Shown: in pieces, positions 32,730 to 44,300 of the stretch | How the letters are laid out: every line of letters begins with the position of its first letter | How positions within the stretch are numbered: the first letter of the stretch is position 1 | The notes under the pieces: generated by a model | The model's database searches: none | What the model was told of the DNA's origin: nothing | Seen by the model: the letters and a program-made list of their open reading frames with translations, nothing else | Assembly: GCA_014529385.2 (NCBI GenBank) | Contig: CM043971.1 | Coordinates: 81,635,340 to 81,699,339, forward strand | Direction of reading: 5' to 3' | Origin: Adiantum capillus-veneris | Lineage: Eukaryota; Streptophyta; Polypodiopsida; Polypodiales; Pteridaceae | Length of the DNA: 64,000 nucleotides | Made by a program: the position numbers and the translations under genes

Positions 32730-35700
32730 CAAGATGTGGGTGGAGCTCCCAAATCTCACTGTATGAGTACCATGTGAGAATGTGAGTGAGAGCTCCTTAT
32801 TCTTTGTATGTATAAAGAATAAGGAGATAAATGTGGGCAGCCGGACATTGGCCGGCGGACACGGGCAAAGCACAGTGAGGCACACCGCCTTTACCTAACA
32901 TTCTCCCACTAAAGGCTGTGTGCCGATAAGTGGCGAGAAGACTAGCCTACAACTAGTATATACAAGAGGTGAGAGAAGACGACTCTCAACCTATGCCCAC
33001 TGGCTCACTCTATAACCGCTCTAGTGTAGATGCAACATGCATACCACTACGGCTAGAGCTACGATGACACTCCTGATGCAAGTATCGAGTGACGACCTAC
33101 ATGGCTCCACAATGCACAATGCCAGTGTCAGTCATCGCACGACTGACAACTCCCACTGCAAATGCACCAACCGCATAAGCAAGATCACGTCTCGAAACCA
33201 AAAGGTCAAACATGAGAGACCCGAAAGTCGACGAAACATGCACTATGTGTGCCAACCTATCCCTGTCAGCAACCTCAGTGCCACATGCATCCTCATCAGG
33301 AACCACCTGACTATGCATCACCATGTCATCATCATCTGGCAAAGGCATGTTCGCTGAGAATGACTGCAAAACCGAAAAATCAGCACCACTTCAATCACAC
33401 ACAGCTGTTTGAAGGACACTGTCGCCCTCAAACGTATCAGACGCATCATAGAACAATGCATCGGTCTCTTGCTCAACTGAAGTCACCTCAATTGATGACT
33501 GACAAAGCTGTGCATTCCCAGAGATACCACTGTCTGTGTGAACGTCACCACAAGACAAATGCACAACCTGCTCTCCATACAACACATCCGCAAAAGAGAC
33601 ACGCCTCGTCTCTCGCTCCAAACATGGCTGCAAATACACAGAGACTATACCGCCTCGTGTGTCAGAAATATGCAAAGGGTATATCAGACCACTCCTAGCA
33701 CCTCTGGCTATTACCAACGATCCCCTATGCATCTGAAATGACCGCTCTCCAAGCAGTACACGATGTCCACTACTCTGCAAAACTGACGCACTGAAATGAG
33801 ACTCTGACTAAGTCCTGGTACATAACGTACATCTCGTAGTGTAAGCAATGCACCGCTAGGCAAGGACATACATACATCTCCAACACCCTCTATGTCGTAT
33901 GCTGAACCATCAGCAAACTGCACACAACCAAGTCTCCCACTAGAGAAAGAGAAAAACAAATCACGACGTGGTGTCACGTGAAAAACTGCATGCTCGTCTA
34001 GTAGAAAACGCGTAGACAATGTGCTATCCCAAGACACAAAGTAGTCTGAAGGCAAGCTAGATTCAAAAGTGACATGCCCGTCACATGCATACTCTCTAGC
34101 ATCTGTCCTCATAGTAGCACCATGCATCTGCCTCTTCCGCTGCCTCATACGCCTGAAGCAACGGCGCCTAATATGCCCCTTATGGCCGCAGTGTCAACAT
34201 GTCAATCGCGATCGTGAACAAGAACCGCCTCTAACCTGAAGCGTCTCCATGCCAAAAGTATGGCAAACAATGCTCAAGATCACAAGACTCTCCCACCCGA
34301 GACAAACCACTGTCTCAAGCAAAGAAGGATACACAACTCCTCACTCTTGCGAGAGTGGATACTAAAACACAAAGCTGTGTCCAAACTGACAAAACCTATC
34401 AAAGTGAGTAAACACTCGATCACAAACTATGGCGAGAATCTGGGAAAAATCCGGCAGAGTTTCCCTTGAAAACTGAGCAAAAACTCAAGTACAATCTCTA
34501 CCATAAACCATAACACTACTCAATGCCAATGAGTAGAAATACCAAAATGGCTCCACATTTTCACATACAATGGCAATCCGCACTCAACTTACATCAATGG
34601 AGTGACCGCGCATAAGCAAGCGCCAAAAGAGTTGCAATCCAGAAACTTGATCAATGCGAAAACAATGCTCTCAAGAGAGCTCACCGGCACTTGAAAGTGT
34701 TCGCCAAAATCCATATATAATGGGCATCAACTATGCACCATAACCATATGCAAACCCATTCACAAAGACCATGAATCCAAGCACAAAATCATTGCCAAAG
34801 TATCCTGTGAAAACCAATGAAAGAAGCTCCACTTGTGTGCTCCAAAAAACGTCTCTCTCAAGAGACCCCTTCGGTGGTGTGTAAACGCCTCCGTACTTCG
34901 TTGCCCAAATCTACCAAAAAACCCTCAAATCACAAGCTCTGCACAAGCTCAAATTGCATCTTCAGCTCAGAATTGATGCACCTAACTTCGAGCACCTGCC
35001 GTGCTTCCAAAAGTGCATAACTCGCACACTATGCGAAAACAAAAAACCTGCAATTTCTATATACAGTCAGTCTGAGCTGAATATCAGCAAAACGGTGAGG
35101 AATTTGCAAAACATTTCTTCTGCAAAGTTGTAGACTACGTCGAAACGGATGGGCATAGCGGACAGAATTCTCATATCTGCATTCTACAAGGAGAAAAACG
35201 AATTTGAAAACAGTGCTGCTGCGCACACAGATTTTAGGGCAACACCTTCACTTACACACAATCTTCCACACTCCTTTCTGAGCTTCCACAAGAGCATACA
35301 TCACTCTCAACTAAGCTCACAAGCTCCCATTGCATTCTCACAAAGCTTCCAAGCTTTCTTAATCTCTCCACCGTCGAGAGCGAGCGAGCTATTGCCTCGA
35401 AGCTCTCAAAGCCGTCGTGCTCTCTGCGGTCACCATAGCTCTGATACCAATTGTGAGTGCACGGATGCGGTGCGTGTGCGGAGAGTGAGAAGGAGAGAGA
35501 GGAAGAGAGAGAGAACGACACAAGATGTGGGTGGAGCTCCCAAATCTCACTGTATGAGTACCATGTGAGAATGTGAGTGAGAGCTCCTTATTCTTTGTAT
35601 ATATAAAGAATAAGGAGATAAATGTGGGCAGCCAGACACTAGCCGGCGGACACGGGCAAAGCACAGTGAGGCACACCGCCTTTACCTAACAATGCTATGT

Positions 35701-38278
35701 AGAGAGATGTTGCATATTCCCCCCATGTCTTTGTGGAGGTGATGGTTGGTGGTGGTGAATGCTTATGGAATAGTCTCGCCTCACTTGAGTCCTAACTCAT
35801 AAACAGCTTATACAGATCCTGATCTAGCTAAGATATATAAGCCCTCTTCTTTCGTCACTTTAGCCGGCGAAAGACAATTTGTGACTGTCTATGTGTGGAT
35901 TATAATACCCATGATCACCTCCCTCTGCAATTTGATCCTTGTCTCTCTACACTCCTCATCATACCAACTGTTCTGGGGCGTGCTCTCAGATCGTCTCCGT
36001 GTAGGTTGACTGTGGGGATATGCCTCTGATGCTGCATCATGGAGCGTCTCTGTCAGTATCTGAGTGAGCTCATCTAGTGGCCTTCCTGTGCATAGCTGCC
36101 TATATATCTCATCCATGTACACGGAATTTGTCTCCCTTATGAAGGTATATCGAGTGTGTGTGGAGAGCTCTCCTAGTGGAGCTGTGCTGAACTGGAACGC
36201 GAGAGCGAAAGACAAGATAGCATGATCAACTGCTACTCCGACTGGGCTGGTGCCCACTATGAAACCTGAAAGGATGGAATGAGACATGGCAGGGCCACAA
36301 ACACAATCCACTGTGCTAGCCCCATGTCGGTGTGGAAAACATGTGAAACCCCCCGATGTAAGAAATCTCTGTAGGCCATTCAAAATGGCCAATCCATGGC
36401 AGTCAACCCCCATATCTATCAAGGATCTGCCATACTCAGTGTGCTCTTCATCCTGTGATAGTCTGGATAAGCCCATCTCTGTACCATCAAGCTCCCTAAG
36501 CATCTCCTCTAAAGTATCATAGAATACTATCTAATGATAGGCAGTTCTAGCATGGAAGTCCCCTAGTATGATAATGTCACCATCCCTAGAAAACTCGCAT
36601 ATGTCATCATCCAAGATAGAAAAGGGGGACTCTCCTCTAGGTGATGCATATACTGACGTACTAGGAGGGAAATAACAGATAGCAATGTAGACATATTTGC
36701 CTGTCTCTACCTTCAGTCTCACCAACATATACCTAGCCTGCTCATCCTTGCGTGCTATATGTATCAAAGGCTGCAATTCCTCCCCGAATAGAATTGCCAC
36801 TCCCCCTAAGCCCATCCTCGATGCTATGATCAGGTCTCTTGTCTACACAGTGCAAGTTGTCTCCAATCTATATCCGCTCACCTGTGGCATGGACTGCCCA
36901 ACAGCTTGATGTGGCTCAGAATAGAAAATGATGTCCCTCCCAGTGAAACTATCCTCAAAGGCACCTACATCAAGGCATAGAGATCCATTATAGTTCCAGG
37001 CGGTCACCTTTAATTTAATCCCATAGGTCCCGCACCGTCATGTGGAGCATCGCTCCATTATCACAACCCTCCCATCTCTATAGAAAGCAATCTTCCCTTT
37101 TTCCCTTGTCGCTCTAATCTCAAGCATTACCTCCTTCATCTGAGTAATCTGCGATAGTGTGAAGTCGTCCCCAAGAGAAATACATGTCTTCTTAAGAGTG
37201 GATCTTTTCTTCAAAAAGTCCTTTGCTTCCAGAGAGGGAAAGCGGAGGATAAGCGCTCTTTCCTTGAAAGTTCACCCTTGCTTTCACTTTTCTTGTTACC
37301 TACTCGCCAAGCCTTCGTATGCGCTGGCGTGGTAACCCCCATCATAAACATGAGTTCGTTGACCTCTTCCTCAACATTATCTTGGTCTTTGAAGCCGATA
37401 ATCCTCACATGTAAGGAACGCACACGCCTCCTTTGCTCCTTTACTAGTGTCAAATTAATGATAGTGGGTGTGGGGGTTGATTCTTTGCCTTTGCCTTTTT
37501 TGGTGGGCTCAAACCATTTCTTAGCCTCATCCGCATTCTTTTGAGTTTTGGTAATTATGTCCACCCAAGAAGTCTTCAATATTTATTTTGCTCCTCCCCT
37601 TCTTAGATACCCGCACTTGCTCTTTTATGGTGTTGAGCTCTTCCAGTACCGATGGTTGAAGTTCCCCTTCTTCGAGTGCACTTTGTGAGCGCACTTCTTC
37701 TAGCTCCTTCTTAAGTAGTGTAATCTCCTGGTCTTGGGCCGTCACCCGTTCCTCAAGTATCTTATCGTGCCTAGGAGGTTGCGGTTAATTTTGGTGATGG
37801 TCGCTTGCATTTCCTCTTTGCATTTTTGGATGGCATCTTCAAGGGGGTCGTCCTTGTCATTTTGCTTCCTCATGGCCGCTTGTTCTATTTGTTCGCTTGT
37901 TTCACAATCTATGCAAGTCCTTTGAGCCACACTAAGCATACAGTGGCATTTACCACATTATGCATACATGTTGATCCTCACTATGCATTCATTCAACACA
38001 TAAAGCATACATTTTCCCCCCTTTTTCGCAAAATATATTCCACCTTGTTGTACCTGCTGCTGAATTGGCCGAAACCCTGTAACTCTAGCCTGCTGTTGAC
38101 TTTGTTGCGAAACCCTAAACTGCCATTGTCGCGAACCCTAAAATTTGCTCCCTGCCCCGCTGTGCACTGAAACCCACTGTCGCACACCCTAATCTGGCAT
38201 CGAGCGCGCAGGGCATGAGAAAGAAAGCACAGGTTCGGCCGCGTAGGACAGCAAGTTGCAGGTTCGGGTTGCGCGAAC

Positions 38279-38311
<33 letters not shown>

Positions 38312-41300
38312 GATTTTTTAACGTCTATGTGAGGCCGAAGTCGGCCTATGAGACAAATCAAATATACATGTTGTATGTCCTCCATCTATCGAAAAAGACA
38401 AAACAATCCAAACTGGCACAAAATAAGGATAAGGATAAAAACCTTGGTTTGTGATGGGATCTGTGGGTGGGAATGGAGCTCGCGTATGTGCATGTCTATA
38501 CGCTCAGGTAGTACACCATGCAAATGCATCAAGCTAGCTAGTTTTACATGAGAGGATCGTGAGCAAGAGCTGGTCAAAGCCGCAGCTGGGTGAGCCATCA
38601 TTTGGGCTCGTCTCTCCTCAGTCGCTTGACGAGCTCGGGTCTGGATCTCCTCAATCTGTCTGCGATGGAGTCATGGGGCCCAGCATCCAATAACACGTGG
38701 GCGTTGATTGGCCAGCTCGTCTCAACCTGTTGGAGAGTCACTCCCCTCGGTGGATCTGGGAATGGAGGGGGTGTGGTCCTTTGGAAAAATCTATAAGCTG
38801 TGATTGCCCCCCACCCCTGGGGCCTATAACAGACTTGGACACCCCAAGTCTAGATTCTGTCGCGACACAATAGAGACTCACTTAAAATTCTTCATAATTA
38901 AAGAGTCGACACAGCTCGGCGTAGTTCTGTGCCTAGAGAGATTGACCCCAAAGACTTGGCGCCCCTTTCGATATTTCTTTTAATACTAACCTTTGAGCAA
39001 AGTACAACTCCCGTGGGTCCTCGCTCTCAGACTCTGCGTCCAGATGCCCTGAGAAGTGAGGCCCATTATTGATACAAAGGGATGCTAAAAGCAGAGCCCC
39101 CAAAAGCAGTAAACTTTAAAGTGATGCTTCCAAAAGCAACGTGGCAATATCTGGCAACAAAAAGCAGTTAGTGCAACTAGCAGAATTCCGTACAATTCTA
39201 CCACGTCAACAGCAGCGCAAAAAGCAGAATTTCCGTACAACCACGTCAACAGTCAGTCATCGCATTTTTCAGGGTCCGTACAGCCTGCCTGCCACGTCGA
39301 CATCCATACAGTACGACAATGCTGTACTGTTCTGCCACATCATCCTCTTATCGGGCAATAGGACATGCCACGTCACAACTTTGTGACATACCCCCCTCTT
39401 GAAATAATTGTAATCGCCCTTGATTACGCCTGCAAAACAGACAAAGGCCAGAAACCATTTCAGTAGACACTGACTCTAAGTACCTATGCACTAGACATGA
39501 CACATCTAGTACTTGTACAAAGACAACAATCACATCACTACACGTGACATCGCATGACAAATCAATCACAGAAAGACTCATTCCAAATCTCAAACCATGC
39601 AATGTAACAGGGAATGGGCGGAACACAGCCCAAACGTTCCGAAACGGCGTCCGGACGAGTCCCATTTCCGAAACGGAGTCAAGAATAGGACACCGTTCCG
39701 GAACAGGGTGTGACCGGAACGGTGTTCTGAAACAGGGGCAACAGGGCAGAACGCGAGGCGGAATGGGGCGGAACGCGGGGAACAAGGCGGAACGCGGGGC
39801 AGAACGGGCAAAAGTAGGCATTTGGGGGCAGATTTGGGGCTGTTTGGGGTGACATATTTGGGGCAATTTGAGGGCAGGTTTGGAGACAGATTTGGGGTTG
39901 TTTAGGAGTTGATTTGGGACTAAGCTGAATGGAGGTAATTCAAGCCTTACTTTAGTTGACTGTTCCGGCCCCATTCCCGTTCCGGGCCCCCCTCCTCCCC
40001 GTTCCCGTCCCCTGTTCCCGCAACGTATTTAGTAACCGCACCTAGATCCATCCTGGACCTCACTGATGTCGGATTAATTAATCCTTATTGCGATCATGTC
40101 TATAGAGATTTATGAGATGAAAATGCTGCAATCATTTTGTCTTTCAGTTCTTGCACTCAAACAAGTCACATGAGAGAGTACAAATCATTCGTATTCAATT
40201 TCGGGAATTCCATTTCATAAAGTCATACAGCACAAAACTGTCAAACAGCAGTATCTCTAAAACCCAAACGGATATCAGTGACTCTATTCAATCCAAATAA
40301 CGTGTGACAAAGGAGCAGAGTGACTCCCCACTTGTGTAATCCCTCTGCACTAGATTCAACCCTGCTGATCCACGGGATCTCTCGGAGTTGACGCAGCTAA
40401 ACCGAATGCTTCAAGGTAAAGTTCCAAAATCTGAGGAGTATTTGCTAGGTCCTCCTCCATCCACTTCTCATCTAATGCCGGATAGTTCTTGAATTTAACT
40501 AAGAACCGTTGAATCACTTTACCTTTCACTTTTCTTTCCTTGTGTGCCAAAATTTGTTCAGGAACGAGTATCTCCTGGCTCTCTTCCACTTCAGACTGCT
40601 CATTTGGCTCCCCATCAATTGGCACCTGAGGACCTTTAAAAGGTTTCAAGAGACTCACATGGAATGCATTGTGAATCTTCCAAGTATCGAGCAGCTTGAG
40701 TTGAGAGGAGACATCATTTATCTTTTCTTTAATCTAGAAAGGGCCATAATACCTTACGCTAAGCTTTGGAAAAAGCCCCTCCTTTCCCTTTCGTTTCCTT
40801 AGGCGTGCCTTTTCAAAACGTAAGAGCACCCAATCGTCTTCCTTTAGTTTCAAGTCTCGTCGATGTCGATCTGCTACCTTCTTATGTTGTACTTGAGACT
40901 TCTCTAAAGCCTCGCGGACCTTGGCAAAAGCAGTGTCCGAGTCCCTCGTGTACTGGTCGGCTTCAAAAATCTTGTCTTTAGTGATGAGAAAGGATGGAAC
41001 CTTTTGAGCACCTTCAATTATCTCAAATGGCGCCTTTCCTGTCGACGAGTGAACCGTGTTATGGTAGGCAAATTCCACCAAAGGCAAAAATCTTTCCCAT
41101 TGAGTCTTTTGATCAGAGATGTAAGACTTCAATAAATCCAAAACAACTGAGTTTGCGATCTCAGATTGTCCATCTGTCTGCGGGGGAATGATGACAAGAA
41201 CTGCAACCGCGTGCCAATGTTCTCCCAAATAGCCCTCCAAAAAAAACTTGTGAATCGAAGATCTCTATCGGAGACGATTGTCTGTGCAATGGACAGTCTT

Positions 41301-44300
41301 GCTAAATGGTTCGGCTTCACTGTTTTCTTCATTGGAATGAAGTGAGCTTGCTTGCTAAATCTATCAATGACAGACCAAATGCCATCGTGCCACTTTGTGT
41401 CTTCAGGAGATCAAAGATGAAATCCATTGCAATACTTTCTCAGGGGCGGGTGGGCATGGGTAAAGGCTGTAGTAATCCTTGTGCCTTATGCATGTCAAAC
41501 TTGACCTTCTAGCATACTAAACAACTGCAAACAAAGTCGTCCACATCCTTCTCGAGTCTCGGCCAAAAGAAATAACGCTCCACCCCCTTCAAGGTGGTGT
41601 CGATGCCGCAATGACCCATAAATGGTGGACAGTGGCACTCTGTCAAAACCTTTTCCCTCAAAGGTTGCGTAACACACAACATTGTTTTCTTCATCAAGTA
41701 GCCATCCCATATGGAATATCCACGCACTATCTCCCCATTCTATATCCGAGTAAAAACATCGGTAAAGTCCAGATCGGTGGCGTACTAGTCAACCATATCC
41801 TCAAAGCTTCTGTGATGTATCATGGAAATAGCCAAAACGAGGAGCTTCCAAGACAATGCATCTCCCATTAAGTTTTTCTGTCCCTGAACATGGACAATCT
41901 GGAAGTGAAACTGTGACAAGATGTTAGCCTACCACATCTGCTTTTGCTACTTCTGTGACAAGTAGCATAGACTCTGATGATCGATAAAGACCGTAAAATC
42001 GTCTCCGAATAGATAATGTCGTCATAGTGTAAAAGCATGGATCACTGCCAACAGCTCTTTCTCGTAAATCTATGCTACCAATTTTGGCCTTGAAAACATT
42101 CTAGTTTCATAAGCAATCACATGGCCTTCTTGCATCAAGACCACTCCCAAACTACGACCACAAGCGTCACAATAAACTTCGAATGGCTTTTGCAAGTCTT
42201 GCAAAGCCAACACTGGTTCAGTAGTCAATTTTTCCTTAAATGTCTAAAAAGCAATCACCTGTGTTGGTCCCCATGAGAAAGGGACTCCTTTTTGAGCCAA
42301 TAAGTGTAAAGGCGAAGTTATCTCTGCAAACTTCCGAATAAACTGCCGATAGTAAGAATACAAGCCCAAAAAGCTTCTAGCTTCGTGAACATTCTTCAAG
42401 TCAGGCCAATCGCGAATTGTCTTAATTTTGGCCGAATCAAAGAAAGTGCCCACAAAAGATCGATGCTCTCGGAAAATCCTATCCATCATTCGGTTGAAAG
42501 TTGTTGGATCATTGGTAAGTCCAAAAGGCATCACCAAAAATTCGTATAAACCAAAGCTTGTCCGAAAGGCTATATTGTAGACATCTCCCGAAGCGATTCT
42601 GATCTAATGATACCCACTTTTCAAATCAATCCTGCTGAAACAAGAGGATTCTGTCAAGAATATCATCGATCCTTGGAATCAAGAATCTGTTCTTGATGGT
42701 GAAATTATTGAGAGCTCTATAGTCAATGCACAATCTCCAAGATCCGTCTTTCTTTAGTACCAATAAAACCGGAAAACAATAAGGTAAAGTACTGGGCTAA
42801 ATGAGACCCTTTTCAAGGTCTTTCACTTGGTTCATGATTTCTTCATTCTGGGCTCGGCAAACACGGTAAGGTGGCCAGTTCGGTGGTGTGGTTCCAGGAA
42901 TCAGATCAATAGTGTGGTCCTCAGGATGAGATGGAGATAACTCCCCTGGCAGACCTTCCGATAAACAGTCAGCATGTGTGTGCATAAATTCTTGTCATTC
43001 TTTGTCCAATTCAGACATGTTCGTTCGTTGTTGATCATTCAATTCTTTCAAATAGATCGAGTAAACAAAAAGACTGGATTTCATTAATTTTGAAATGGCC
43101 GAAGCCGATACAATAGGGACGGACTCGCCCTTCAATTTTACATCGAGTACAATTTTCATGCCCTTCTCATTATTCAAGGTCGCTTTCTTGGCCCGATAGT
43201 CAACCACGGCGTTGTTCTTATGGTACCAAGGGATTCCTAGGAGGACGTCACACCCTTCCAAAGGCATGATGTAAAAGTCCTCGTGCCCTAAATACTCCTG
43301 ACAATGCAAACAAAGTTTGCTAATGACAGACGTAATGGCTACATCCTGTTCGGGCGCTGCTAGAACTGCCTCTGCCGGTGGCCCCATGTTATCAGGCGTA
43401 ATCTCGAGTCGAGCCGCCAATTCAAGTGAAATGAAGTTGGCTTTGGCTCCTCCATCAAAGAAGATGAGGGCTTCCTGATCTTTTACTTTGCCCCATGCAC
43501 GGCAAAGTTCCGTACTTTCATTCATCTGGCTTGGGTCGGATCCCATGGAATCCGGTACCAATCTTGCTTTCATCTTGCCTTTTCTACCACGTTCTTCCAC
43601 TGCTCTAGAACTCTCAGGTTTGTCTTCAGTTTGTTCTCGTTGTGCCTTTTTGGGGCACTTCGCGGAGATGTGCCCTTGTTCCCCGCAACCAAAACACTTC
43701 CCCTCTTTGAGATAGTCAAATGGGGTCGTGCATCTTTCTTTTTCTAGGAGTTCTTCTTTCTATTATCATTGGTCGAGGTCTGTCTGGTCTTCTCAATCAA
43801 AACTTCATCAGCGGGTAGGTCTGTCACGTGACACATCCAACCCTGTGTGTCCGTGGACAAGCTACAGCACGACAAGGGTTCAATCAGTCCAGATTTAGGA
43901 GTGTTCTGGCACTTTTATGAGTCTGTTCGCAGACCGTGCATGCCCAGGCACTTAGAGGAGATGCATATCCTCCGGTTGCACACAGCATGATCATAAGCAT
44001 TTCCATCAAAATCCTTCAGGGGAATTTTACTGTGCATTTAACCTATTTTCCCTATTTTTGACATTTTTCACTTATTATTTTAAGTGACTTTTGTTGGGAA
44101 CTAAGTAGGGAAATTTGGGTAAGATAATATATAAGCAAACCTAGGCTAGCACTATTTGGCAGAAGAGCAAGGAGAACACAGGGCATAGGCAGCAGGTTCC
44201 CCCTCTCTCTCTCAAGCAGTACCTTTCCCCCTTGGTGGCGTTTTTCCTCCAAGCAAGAACCTCAGCACCCTGGCGTTTTTTAGCAAAGCTTCATCGCCAT

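Larger units (their letters stand above)
32652..35691 (-). mobile_element. Copia 2: internally deleted LTR retrotransposon
   Basis: A 3.0 kb element inside LINE copy 3, flanked by the target duplication ATGCT (32647-32651 and 35692-35696). LTRs are 32652-32900 and 35452-35691, both TGTGAGTGC...CCTAACA. The complement of the primer site (GCTCTGATACCAA) lies beside the right LTR, so the element reads on the minus strand. Internal coding remnants are a zinc knuckle, a protease-like segment and a fragment of the late reverse transcriptase. Integrase and most of the reverse transcriptase are absent, so it could only have moved with help, or it was deleted after insertion. Confidence 0.92.
35692..38284 (-). 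mobile_element. LINE copy 3, 5' part
   Basis: From 38284 downward: a 5' leader with repeated TTAGGGTTT-type teloboxes, homologous to copy 1; ORF1; a TGA; the ORF2 endonuclease and linker up to the Copia 2 insertion. Its 5' end abuts the (TC)n tract 38285-38310, so this copy, like copy 2, is bounded by (TC)n on both sides. Confidence 0.9.
38858..43821 (-). mobile_element. Ty3/Gypsy chromovirus, 5'-truncated and decayed
   Basis: Minus-strand element with Gag knuckle, protease, reverse transcriptase, RNase H, integrase and a C-terminal chromodomain, which defines a chromovirus. Its 3' LTR is at 38858-39389. The 5' end, with the 5' LTR and most of gag, is missing: sequence is replaced at 43822 by an unrelated LTR. 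The LTR shares blocks with that of the Gypsy element at 45851 (for example AAAGGGGCGCCAAG), so the two are related. Confidence 0.9.

Noticed and set aside
33249-33741. Plus-strand open frames opposite Copia 2
   Set aside because: They are shadows of the minus-strand Copia coding remnants, which show recognisable motifs.
39348-39974. A 208-codon minus-strand open frame as a gene
   Set aside because: Low-complexity Pro/Arg/Phe composition from GGAACG-rich repeat DNA. It crosses the proposed hAT-like element and the chromovirus 3' region.
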